In this document: positions 35,437-44,305 of the stretch, piece after piece
Layout of the letters: each line of letters opens with the position of its first letter
Position numbering within the stretch: the first letter of the stretch is position 1
Source of the DNA: Streptomyces canus 299MFChir4.1
Lineage (GTDB): Bacteria > Actinomycetota > Actinomycetes > Streptomycetales > Streptomycetaceae
Assembly (NCBI RefSeq): GCF_000383615.1
Contig: NZ_KB911597.1
Span: forward strand, 1-64,000
Length of the DNA: 64,000 nt
Direction of reading: 5' to 3'
The notes under the pieces: generated by a model
Told to the model about the DNA's origin: nothing
Database searches by the model: none
The model's input: only the letters and a program-made list of their open reading frames with translations
Position numbers and translations under genes: made by a program

Positions 35437-37002
35437 ATGACTGGGCCCCACCCGCGCTATCGGCGCACACTCGCGATCCCGCTCGGTATGGCCATCGCGA
35501 CGGCCATGGCGTTCCTGCCGGGAGCCACGGCGTCCGCGACCGGCCTGTCCAGCACCGCTGCCGTCGGCCCCGGTGCCGTCAGCGACGTCCTCGCCTCCGC
35601 CGCCGCGGACGGGACGGCGCTCAGCTATGTCGTCAACGTCCGCCCGGGGCACGGTCCTTCCGCCCAGGTGAAGAAGGCCATCGGCAAGGCCGGCGGCACG
35701 ATCGTGACGTCGTACGACCAGATCGGCGTGATCGTCGTCCACTCGTCGAACCCCGACTTCGCGAAGACGATCCGCAAGGTCCGCGGGGTCGAGTCGGCGG
35801 GCAACACGCGCAACGCGCCGCTGCCCGCGCAGTCGACGACCGACGAGGGCACGCCGAAGGCGCTCAGCTCGACGCAGATGGCCGCCGCGCAGACCGCCGC
35901 GGCGGCCGGCCAGGACCCCCTGGAGTCGCTGCAGTGGGACCTGCCCGCCATCAAGGCGGACAAGGCGCACGAGAAGTCGCTGGGCAGCAGCAAGGTGACG
36001 GTCGCCGTGATCGACACCGGCGTGGACGACACCCACCCGGACCTCGCGCCGAACTTCGACCGGGCCGCGTCGGTCAACTGCGTGACGGGCAAGCCGGACA
36101 CCAGCGACGGGGCGTGGCGGCCGAGCGCCGAGGAGAGCCCGCACGGCACGCACGTGGCCGGTGAGATCGCGGCCGCCAAGAACGGTGTCGGCATGACGGG
36201 TGTGGCGCCCGGCGTGAGGGTGGCGGGCATCAAGGTGTCGACCACCGCGGGCTACTTCTACACGGAGGCCGTGGTCTGCGGCTTCATGTGGGCGGCCACG
36301 CACGGCGTCGACGTCACCAACAACAGCTATTACACCGACCCGTGGTACTTCAACTGCACCGACGACCCGGACCAGAAGGCCCTCGTGGACGCGGTCACCC
36401 GGGCCTCGCGGTACGCGGAGAAGCGGGGCGTGGTCAACGTCGCCGCGGCCGGCAACGAGAATTACGACCTCGCGGCCGACGAGATCACCGACCCGGTCTC
36501 GCCGAACGACGGCACGCCCTCGGACCGGGTCATCGACCCGTCGGAGTGCTTCGACATACCGACCCAGCTGCCGGGTGTCGTGACCGTCGCGGCGACCGGC
36601 GCCAAGGGCATCAAGTCGTCCTTCTCCAACCACGGCCTGGGCGTCATCGACGTCGCCGCGCCCGGCGGTGACTCGACGGCATACCAGACGCCCGCGCCGC
36701 CCGCGACCAGCGGTCTGATCCTGGGCACGCTGCCCGGCGGCAAGTGGGGCTACATGGCCGGTACGTCGATGGCCTCGCCGCACGTCGCGGCCGTGGCCGC
36801 CCTGATCAAGTCGACGCACCCGTACGCCCCGCCGGCCCTGGTGAAGGCGCTGCTGTACGCCGAGGCCGACGCCACGCCGTGCACCGACCCGTACGACATC
36901 AACGGCGACGGCAAGGTCGACGCGGTGTGCGAGGGGTCCAAGAACCGCAACGGCTTCTACGGCTGGGGCACGGTGGACGCCCTGGACGCCGTGACGAAGT
37001 AG
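35437..37002 (+). CDS. Secreted S8 serine peptidase (subtilase) 2
   Basis: 521 residues, tandem paralogue of the upstream subtilase. Signal peptide (about 1-34), I9-like propeptide (about 62-120), catalytic D193, H236 and S444 (GTSMASPHVAA), and the same C-terminal DINGDGKVDAVCEG calcium-loop-like motif. The two share most of the catalytic domain but differ in signal peptide and linker, which suggests an old duplication. An ATG with GGAGAG upstream is the start; no terminator lies between the two genes, so they may be cotranscribed. Confidence 0.95.
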   Translation: MTGPHPRYRRTLAIPLGMAIATAMAFLPGATASATGLSSTAAVGPGAVSDVLASAAADGTALSYVVNVRPGHGPSAQVKKAIGKAGGTIVTSYDQIGVIVVHSSNPDFAKTIRKVRGVESAGNTRNAPLPAQSTTDEGTPKALSSTQMAAAQTAAAAGQDPLESLQWDLPAIKADKAHEKSLGSSKVTVAVIDTGVDDTHPDLAPNFDRAASVNCVTGKPDTSDGAWRPSAEESPHGTHVAGEIAAAKNGVGMTGVAPGVRVAGIKVSTTAGYFYTEAVVCGFMWAATHGVDVTNNSYYTDPWYFNCTDDPDQKALVDAVTRASRYAEKRGVVNVAAAGNENYDLAADEITDPVSPNDGTPSDRVIDPSECFDIPTQLPGVVTVAATGAKGIKSSFSNHGLGVIDVAAPGGDSTAYQTPAPPATSGLILGTLPGGKWGYMAGTSMASPHVAAVAALIKSTHPYAPPALVKALLYAEADATPCTDPYDINGDGKVDAVCEGSKNRNGFYGWGTVDALDAVTK

Positions 37003-37031
37003 CGGTACAGGACGATCAAGGCTCGTCCATA

Positions 37032-37070
37032 TATTGATTCAGTCAATACTGCATAGTGCAGTCATGACTG
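37032..37070. promoter_or_regulatory. Three overlapping palindromes spanning the CoA-transferase start
   Basis: TATTGATTCAGTCAATA (37032-37048, 6-5-6), ACTGCATAGTGCAGT (37048-37062, 6-3-6) and CAGTCATGACTG (37059-37070, containing the start codon) are all perfect. The stretch is AT-rich in a GC-rich genome. Probable operator for a dimeric regulator, and a possible promoter for a leaderless message. Confidence 0.65.
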
Positions 37071-38434
37071 GAATCAAGTTCGTGGTGCGGGAGGGCGCTC
37101 TTCAGGGGCGCCTTCCCGTGCAGAAGCTGGCGCGGACCTGTGTGGCCGAGTGCACGCTGGCCGCCGCCGGACTCGCGGCGCGGCGGGCCGGCCTCGCCGA
37201 GGTGCCGGTAGCGCGGGTGGACGACGGGGCGGTCGCCACCGCCTTCCTGAGCGAACGACACCTGTTGATCAATGGTCGCGCGCCGGTCAACTTCGCACCG
37301 CTGTCCCGGTTCTGGCGGACGGCGGACGGCTGGGTACGCACCCACGCGAACTACCCGCACCACCGGGCGCGGCTGCTCGACGCCCTGGGCGTGCCGGACG
37401 ACACGGCGGCCGTCGAAGCGGCGCTCGCCGAGCGGTCCGCCCTGGAGGTCGAGGAAACCGTGTACGCGGCCGGGGGTCTCGCCGTCGCCCTGCGTTCCCC
37501 CGCGGAGTGGGCCGCACACCCGCAGGCCGCCGACATCGCGAAACGGCCCCTGGTCGAACAGGGGCGGCTGGACACGGCACGCGTGCGTGCCTTCGCTCCG
37601 CCGGACACCTCTCCCCTGCTGCCGGCCGCCGGTCTGCGCGTCCTGGACCTGACAAGGGTGCTCGCGGGCCCGGTCGCCACCCGCACGCTCGCCCTGCTCG
37701 GCGCGGACGTCCTGCGCCTGGACGCGCCCCGGCTTCCCGAACTGGCGGACCAGCACGCCGACACCGGTCTCGGGAAGCGGTCCGCGACGCTCGACCTGGC
37801 CACCGACCGGCAGACCTTCGAGGAGCTGCTCGCGGCGGCGGACGTGGTCGTCACCGGGTACCGGCCGGGCGCCCTGGACCGGTTCGGACTGTCCGCCGAG
37901 GCGCTGGCGGAGCGGCGGCCCGGGGTGGTCGTCGCGCAGTTGTCGGCGTGGGGCGCGTACGGGCCCTGGCGTGAACGGCGAGGGTTCGACAGCCTCGTCC
38001 AGGCGGCCACCGGGATCGCGGTCCTGGAGGGCTCGGCGGAGCGGCCGGGCGCGCTGCCCGCGCAGGCCCTCGACCACGGGACGGGCTATCTGCTGGCGGC
38101 TGCCGTGCTGCGGGCGCTGACCGAGCAGGCGGACGAGGGCGGGAGCCGGTTCGTGCGGCTGGCGCTCGCGCGGACGGCCCGGTGGCTGACGGACGGGGTG
38201 GACGGCAGGGACGGCAGGGGCGACAGGACTGACATGGTCGCGGGGGACGTCGAAGGCCACTCGGAGGACGTCGAAAGCGACTCCTACGACGGCCCGGCAC
38301 CCTGGTTGTCGGAGACGGACAGTGCGCTGGGACGGCTGCGGTACGCACTGTCGCCGGTCTCTTTCGAGGGCGGCCCGGCGGACTGGGACCGGCCGCCGGT
38401 GCCGTGGGGGAGGGATGCCGCGCGCTGGCACTGA
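37064..38434 (+). CDS. CaiB/BaiF-type (family III) CoA-transferase
   Basis: 456 residues. The family III core starts late (about 185, LRVLDLTRVLAGPVATRTLALLGADVLRLD) and continues through GKRSATLDL to LDHGTGYLLAAAVLRAL, whose Asp is the likely catalytic residue. About 180 residues precede the core, with a part resembling the small domain of these enzymes, as in fused or rearranged members. No ribosome site precedes ATG 37064, and the start codon lies in a palindrome, so a leaderless, repressor-controlled message is likely. Substrates unknown. Confidence 0.82.
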   Translation: MTGIKFVVREGALQGRLPVQKLARTCVAECTLAAAGLAARRAGLAEVPVARVDDGAVATAFLSERHLLINGRAPVNFAPLSRFWRTADGWVRTHANYPHHRARLLDALGVPDDTAAVEAALAERSALEVEETVYAAGGLAVALRSPAEWAAHPQAADIAKRPLVEQGRLDTARVRAFAPPDTSPLLPAAGLRVLDLTRVLAGPVATRTLALLGADVLRLDAPRLPELADQHADTGLGKRSATLDLATDRQTFEELLAAADVVVTGYRPGALDRFGLSAEALAERRPGVVVAQLSAWGAYGPWRERRGFDSLVQAATGIAVLEGSAERPGALPAQALDHGTGYLLAAAVLRALTEQADEGGSRFVRLALARTARWLTDGVDGRDGRGDRTDMVAGDVEGHSEDVESDSYDGPAPWLSETDSALGRLRYALSPVSFEGGPADWDRPPVPWGRDAARWH

Positions 38435-38545
38435 GCGGGCCTGAACCGGCAGGGACACCGGAAGCGTCCGTATGGGTGGAATGCTGTACGACCACTTGTT
38501 TTCCCGCAGTTGCCCGGTTCTGTCCACTGTGGTCAAGATCGTGGG

Positions 38546-39553
38546 GTGAGCTTGACCAGACCCACCTCCGAGGTGACCGACGCGCGCGGCACCTCGCGGC
38601 GTCCCGGCACCGGTCGGGCGGTCGCCGTCCTCGCCCTGGCCGTACTGGCCGTGGCGATCCCGTTGCTCGGTCCGTCCGCCGCGCTGCACGGCACCGGGGA
38701 GGCCGCCGCGCCCGGGACCGGTGGGGTGGCCCTGCTGCGGACGGTGCTGTTCGCGGCGTTGTGCGTGCCACTGGGCGAGCTGTTCGTGCGCCGGACGGCC
38801 CGTTCGGTGCCCGGTGCTCCCCCGGCCGCCCCGCGCTCCTGGGCTCCCTGCGCGGCCGCCGCCGGGTTCCTCGCCGCGCTGGGTCTGGCCTCGGTCGTGG
38901 CGACCGGCAATCTCGTGCCCCACAGCCTCTCCGAGATCGATGTCGGCGGCCTGTACGCCTCGCGGGACGGCAAGGTGGCCCTGCTGGAGGTCAACGCGTT
39001 CCTGATCGCCGGTCTGTGTGCCCGCTCGGGCCGCCCGGCCGTCCAGGTGTGGCCCCTGTCCGCCGTGGTGGTGGCGGAGGCCCTGCGCGCGCATCCCGCG
39101 ACCGAGCACAGTCCCCTGGTCGGCTCCGGGCTGACGGCGGTTCACCTGACCTGCGCGGCGCTGTGGGCGGGCGGACTGCTGCACGTGCTGCGGACGCTGC
39201 GCCGGTGGGGTCCCGGAGAGCCGGGCGCGGCACTGCTCGGGCTCTACGCGCGCGTGGCGGCCGTTCTGCTCGCCGCCATCTCCGCTACCGGTGTGTGGAG
39301 TTCGCTGCGCCGGATGCCGCCCGGCACGATCCTGGAACAGCTGACGGACACGGCCTACGGACGCACTCTGCTCGCCAAGGTGCTCCTCGTGGCGGTCGTC
39401 GCCGCGCTCGCCCTGTGGGCCCGGACCCGGCTGCGGCGCGCCCCCGACCCGCTGACCGCCTGCGCCCCCGCGCGCGTGGAGGTCGTCGCGCTGGGGCTGG
39501 TGGTCGTGGTGTCGGGACTGCTTACGGCGCTGCCGCTGCCGATCCGCTGGTAG
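38546..39553 (+). CDS. CopD-family membrane protein
   Basis: 335 residues with about eight or nine hydrophobic segments. The C-terminal third has the CopD-domain pattern (HLTCAALWAGGLLHVLRTL, then AISATGVWSSLRRM and TAYGRTLLAKVLLV). CopD proteins are linked to copper uptake or handling; the partner CopC is not adjacent. GTG at 38546 is taken as the start. Ends 16 bases from the convergent alcohol dehydrogenase gene. Confidence 0.82.
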   Translation: MSLTRPTSEVTDARGTSRRPGTGRAVAVLALAVLAVAIPLLGPSAALHGTGEAAAPGTGGVALLRTVLFAALCVPLGELFVRRTARSVPGAPPAAPRSWAPCAAAAGFLAALGLASVVATGNLVPHSLSEIDVGGLYASRDGKVALLEVNAFLIAGLCARSGRPAVQVWPLSAVVVAEALRAHPATEHSPLVGSGLTAVHLTCAALWAGGLLHVLRTLRRWGPGEPGAALLGLYARVAAVLLAAISATGVWSSLRRMPPGTILEQLTDTAYGRTLLAKVLLVAVVAALALWARTRLRRAPDPLTACAPARVEVVALGLVVVVSGLLTALPLPIRW

Positions 39554-39569
39554 AGCCGCCCGGTGACGG

Positions 39570-40613
39570 TCAGTTGGTGACGAGGACCTTGAGCGCGGTG
39601 CGCTCGTCCATCGCCTTGTAGCCGAGGGGGACGCCCTCCAGGCCGACGGTCATGTCGAAGACGGGTGAGGCGTCGACGGTGCCGTCCAGGACGTCGGGGA
39701 GCAGCTCGGGAATGTAGGCGCGGACCGGTGCGACGCCGCCGCGCAGGGCGATGTTCCGGTCGAACATGACACTGAGGTCGACGCCGGTGCCGCTGCCGTG
39801 CGGCACACCGACGAAGCCGATGGCGCCGCCGTCGCGGGTGATGTTGACCGCCGTACGCATGGACTGTTCGGTGCCGACGGCCTCGACGACGGCGTGTGCG
39901 CCCTGGCCCCGGGTGAGTTCACGGACGGCCTCGACGGCCGCGTCCCCGCGCTCGGCGACCACGTCGGTGGCGCCGAAGCGGCGCGCGATGTCGGTGCGGA
40001 CCTGGTGGCGGCCCAGGGCGATGATCCGTTCGGCGCCGAGCCGCTTGGCGGCGAGCACCGCGCACAGGCCGACGGCTCCGTCGCCGACGACGGCGACCGT
40101 GGCACCCGGGCGGGCTCCGGCGCCGAGGGCCGCGTGGTGCCCGGTGCCCAGGACGTCGGACAGGGTCAGCAGGGAGGACAGCAGGTGGTCGTCGGAGGCC
40201 GCCTCCTTGGGCAGCCGTACGAGGGTCCCGTCGGCGAAGGGGACGCGGACGGCCTCGCCCTGGCCGCCGTCGTAGCCGACGGAACCCCAGAATCCGCCGT
40301 GCTCGCAGGAGGTGGTCAGGCCCTCGCGGCAGTAGTCGCAGACGCCGTCGGACCACATGAAGGGCGCGACGACGAGATCTCCCCGCCTGAGGGTGGCGAC
40401 CTCGGAGCCGGTCTCCTCGACGACGCCGAGGAACTCGTGGCCGATCCGCTGCCCCGGCCGCCGCGCCGCCTCGCCGCGGTAGGCCCACAGGTCGCTGCCG
40501 CAGATGCAGGCGCGCAGCACCCGGAGCACGGCGTCGGTGGGCAGTTGCACCACGGGCTCGGGCACGTCCTCCACGCGCATGTCGTAGGGGGCGTGGATGG
40601 TGGTGGCGCGCAT
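39570..40613 (-). CDS. Zinc-dependent alcohol dehydrogenase
   Basis: 347-residue medium-chain dehydrogenase. Catalytic zinc ligands C38 and H59/E60 (CICGSD, GHEFLG), a structural-zinc loop with CDYC and a further Cys (about 95-110), and a Rossmann GDGAVG near 176. Oxidises alcohols or reduces aldehydes with NAD(P). It begins 35 bases after the lysoplasmalogenase gene on the same strand, so it is probably the third gene of that operon. That context suggests a fatty aldehyde as substrate. Confidence 0.9.
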   Translation of the reverse strand: MRATTIHAPYDMRVEDVPEPVVQLPTDAVLRVLRACICGSDLWAYRGEAARRPGQRIGHEFLGVVEETGSEVATLRRGDLVVAPFMWSDGVCDYCREGLTTSCEHGGFWGSVGYDGGQGEAVRVPFADGTLVRLPKEAASDDHLLSSLLTLSDVLGTGHHAALGAGARPGATVAVVGDGAVGLCAVLAAKRLGAERIIALGRHQVRTDIARRFGATDVVAERGDAAVEAVRELTRGQGAHAVVEAVGTEQSMRTAVNITRDGGAIGFVGVPHGSGTGVDLSVMFDRNIALRGGVAPVRAYIPELLPDVLDGTVDASPVFDMTVGLEGVPLGYKAMDERTALKVLVTN

Positions 40614-40648
40614 GGCAAGGGTCCTTCTCGTGCGAGGTCGGGCTGCGC

Positions 40649-41361
40649 TCAGGGGGTGGTCGAGCGCGGGGTCGGGCGCTTGGTCGAGCGCACCTCACCG
40701 TACGTCGCCATCGGACCCGGGCGCGCTTCGAGGGCTCGCAGGGTGCCGCCGGCCAGCAGGAACTGCGCGGCGACGTACGTGAGCATGATCCAGAACTCGG
40801 GCCGTGGGAGCTGGGGCCAGTCGGCGACGCCGGTGGCGATGAGGGTGTCGGAGAGGAGGAAGAGCGCGCCGCCCAGTCCGGCTCGCGCCCCGAACCGCAC
40901 GGCCGACGCGCACGCCATCGCCGTGAGCAGCACGCTGTAGCCGGCGACGGGCACGCGCAGTCCGGCGGGCAGGTCCGGCCACAGCGCGACGACGGTGACG
41001 GCGAGGGCGGTGGCGTAGGCGGGCGCGAGGAGACCGACACGCGCGCGTGGGCGGCCGTAGGCCTGGAAGAGCGCGAGGTAGCAGACATGGCCGGCCGCGA
41101 AGGAGGCCATGCCGGCGAGGAAGGCGGGGTCGGCGTCGGACAGCAGCAGGACGTCGCCGCCCCAGCCGCACAGGAGGGCGCCGACCAGGAGCCGGGGCGC
41201 CCCGGACGCGACGCAGTACGCGGCCAGGAGGGGCATCAGGAGGGGTTTGGCGACGGTGTGGCCGGGAGCGAAGCCGACGGCCAGGGAGGTGAGGTCGACG
41301 GCGCCGGTGAGGGCGAAGACCGTGAGGAGTGCGTGGCGGGCGGCGTGGGTGCTCGGGGTTC

Positions 41362-41365
<4 letters not shown>
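40649..41365 (-). CDS. Lysoplasmalogenase (YhhN/TMEM86 family)
   Basis: 238 residues with about eight transmembrane segments. YhhN-family motifs are KPLLMPLL (40-47), GWGGDVLLL (67-75), and the FLAGMASFAAGHVCY block (82-96). Family members hydrolyse the vinyl-ether bond of lysoplasmalogens, releasing a fatty aldehyde. GTG at 41365 overlaps the TGA of the upstream ether-lipid monooxygenase-like gene (GTGA), giving tight coupling. The next gene encodes an alcohol dehydrogenase. Confidence 0.87.
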
Positions 41366-42228
<863 letters not shown>

Positions 42229-42260
42229 GCGTGCACCGTAGAACCGCCGGCCGGGCACGG

Positions 42261-42279
42261 CTAGACGAGTAGTTCCGAT
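42261..42279 (+). repeat. IS left inverted repeat
   Basis: CTAGACGAGTAGTTCCGAT, identical to the complement of the right end. The first four bases may be target-site duplication. Confidence 0.93.
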
Positions 42280-42321
42280 TGCGGGGTTCTCAGACGTAGG
42301 GAGGGTGTCCAACATCGGGTT

Positions 42322-43218
42322 GTGACGACCGATTTAGACACCCTCTTGACGGCACTGTACGTGCATGTCGATGACCGTTTGAAGACCCCGCGCTGGCGCG
42401 GGCGCCCGCCTCGGCTGACCGACGCGGAACTCGTGACGCTGGCGGTGGCCCAGGCCATCCTGGGCTTTCACTGCGAAGCCCGCTGGCTGCGCTTCGCCCA
42501 CGCGCATCTACACGGCCTGTTCCCCTATCTGCCCCAGCGCCCGGCCTACAACAAGCGTTTGCGGGCCGCTCTGCCCCTGGTCAAACGTGCCATCCGATCC
42601 CTGGCCGCCGACACCGACCTGTGGCTCGACCCGCTGTGGATCGTGGACTCCACCCCCGTCGAGTGCGCCCGCTCCCGCGAAACCGTGCGCCGCTCCGACC
42701 TCGCCGGCTGGGCGAACTACGGCTACTGCCGCTCCCACTCCCGCTTCTACTGGGGCCTGAAACTCCACCTCGTGTGCACCCCTACCGGCCTGCCCGTCAC
42801 CTGGGCCCTGGCCGACCCCAAGATCGACGAACGACAGGTCCTGGCCGCACTCATCGACAACGAGCCGGACCTGGCCGCCACCCGGCCCGGCCTGCTGATC
42901 CTGGCCGACAAGGGCTACATCGCCGCCGAACTCGACCGCTTCCTTGACACCCACGGCGTCCAACTGCTCCGGCCCTCCTACCGCAACCGAGGCATCCCGC
43001 ACCCGGCCGAACCCCTGCTCAAGACGGTCCGCCAACTGATCGAGTCGGTCAACGACACCCTCAAGGGCCAGCTCGACCTCGAACAGCACGGCGGACGCAC
43101 CATCGACGGTGTCGGCGTCCGAGTGGCCCAGCGGATCCTGGCGATGACCTGCGCAATCTGGCACAACCGCACCACCGGCGCACCCATCACCAGGTCACTG
43201 ATCGCCTACGACCACTAA
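42322..43218 (+). CDS. IS982-family transposase with a TTA codon
   Basis: 298 residues, DDE transposase. Catalytic residues are probably the Asp in WIVDSTPVE, the Asp in LILADKGYIAA and the Glu in RQLIESVNDTLKGQ. No frameshift or stop is seen. GTG at 42322 starts the frame; codon 5 is TTA (42334-42336), the rare leucine codon read only by bldA tRNA in Streptomyces. Translation, and hence transposition, may therefore be limited to late growth. Confidence 0.94.
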   Translation: MTTDLDTLLTALYVHVDDRLKTPRWRGRPPRLTDAELVTLAVAQAILGFHCEARWLRFAHAHLHGLFPYLPQRPAYNKRLRAALPLVKRAIRSLAADTDLWLDPLWIVDSTPVECARSRETVRRSDLAGWANYGYCRSHSRFYWGLKLHLVCTPTGLPVTWALADPKIDERQVLAALIDNEPDLAATRPGLLILADKGYIAAELDRFLDTHGVQLLRPSYRNRGIPHPAEPLLKTVRQLIESVNDTLKGQLDLEQHGGRTIDGVGVRVAQRILAMTCAIWHNRTTGAPITRSLIAYDH

Positions 43219-43223
43219 GCGAC

Positions 43224-43242
43224 ATCGGAACTACTCGTCTAG
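43224..43242 (-). repeat. IS right inverted repeat
   Basis: ATCGGAACTACTCGTCTAG, the exact complement of the left end, starting 5 bases after the transposase stop. Confidence 0.93.
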
Positions 43243-43491
43243 ACGTTGTTACCCACAAGTATTACCGGTGGTACGCGCTTGCTTCTTGGCGATCTCCGCC
43301 AAGGGCGCGGGTGCCGGGCAGGCGGATCGCGGGGGGCGCACGCCTCGCCGCCGGAGCACGAACGGCTGGCCGACCGCCCGCCCGGCATCCAGGTCCGCCG
43401 CGCACAACCGCTGATCAACTACCGGGCCCGGTGGGCGACTTGGCCTCCACCCCGTACGGGACGGTACCAGGCGAGTCCCGGCGAGGAGCGG
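43243..43491. other. Right flank of the IS, possible gene remnant
   Basis: This 249-base stretch has no recognisable intact gene. In the plus frame starting at 43246, codons from about 43366 on (LADRPPGIQVRRAQPLINYR) show strong GC3 bias, as in coding DNA, but the frame runs on into antisense of the VIT gene. An AT-richer segment next to the IS end (TTACCCACAAGTATTACC, 43250-43267) looks like promoter or operator DNA. It may be part of the old upstream region of the monooxygenase-like gene, split by the insertion. Confidence 0.4.
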
Positions 43492-44217
43492 CTAGATCCC
43501 CGCCGCCCCCAACAGCGACCCCACCCCGTAAGTGACCCCCATAGCCAGCACCCCGCCCGCCACATTCCGCACCACCGCCCGCCCGGGCGGCGCCGTCCCC
43601 AACCACGCGCTGCTCCACCCCGTCAGCACCAGCGCCGCCACCACCGACACCACGGTCACCGGCACCCGCCACCCCGACGGTGGCAGCACCATGGCGAGGA
43701 GCGGCAGCAGCGCCCCCACCGTGAACGCCAGGAAGCTCGCCCAGGCCGCGTGCCAGGGGTTCGTGAGTTCGTCCGGGTCGATGCCGAGCTCCACGCGTGC
43801 GTGCGCCCGGAGTGCGTCACGTTCCGTGAGTTGCCGCGCCGCCTCACGGGCCACGTCACGGGACAGGCCGCGTTCCTCCAGAAGCTCCGTCAACTCCTCC
43901 AGCTCCGCCTCGGGCTGTTCGCGGAGCTCCCGTTTCTCCACGGCCAGCGCGGCCATCTCGGAGTCGCGCTGGGTCGACACGGACACGTACTCCCCGGCCG
44001 CCATGGACATCGAGCCGGCCAGCAGGCCCGCCAGACCCGCCGTCAGCAACGCCGCGCGGTCGCTCGTGGCGCCGGCCACGCCGACGACGAGGCCCGCCGT
44101 GGAGACGATGCCGTCGTTCGCGCCGAGGACCGCCGCGCGCAGCCAGTTGAGACGGGCGCCGAGCCCACCACCGTGCGCCTCGCCGTGCACCGGTCCACTC
44201 ACACCCTCTTCGGTCAT
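43492..44217 (-). CDS. VIT1/CCC1-family iron/manganese transporter
   Basis: 241 residues with five transmembrane helices. The first contains the family signature LRAAVLGANDGIVSTAGLVVG, followed by AAGEYVSVSTQRD and a cytoplasmic charged helical region (about 85-150) rich in Glu. Members move Fe2+ or Mn2+ out of the cytosol. ATG at 44217 is the likely start. Divergent from the exonuclease gene. Confidence 0.88.
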   Translation of the reverse strand: MTEEGVSGPVHGEAHGGGLGARLNWLRAAVLGANDGIVSTAGLVVGVAGATSDRAALLTAGLAGLLAGSMSMAAGEYVSVSTQRDSEMAALAVEKRELREQPEAELEELTELLEERGLSRDVAREAARQLTERDALRAHARVELGIDPDELTNPWHAAWASFLAFTVGALLPLLAMVLPPSGWRVPVTVVSVVAALVLTGWSSAWLGTAPPGRAVVRNVAGGVLAMGVTYGVGSLLGAAGI

Positions 44218-44305
44218 CCCCGGAGGATCGCACCCCGGTCCTCGCGAGCCGCGCACCGACGCCGCCGTGAGGGACTGTCAGTCGTGGCCCGTATCCTCAT
44301 GAACC

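Larger units (their letters stand above)
42261..43242. mobile_element. IS982-type insertion sequence, apparently intact
   Basis: The ends are perfect 19-bp inverted repeats: CTAGACGAGTAGTTCCGAT at 42261-42279 and its complement at 43224-43242. The outermost CTAG is present at both sides and self-complementary, so it may be a 4-bp target duplication, leaving an element of about 974 bp. It carries one transposase gene in a single open frame. It sits immediately upstream of the alkylglycerol-monooxygenase-like gene. Confidence 0.93.
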
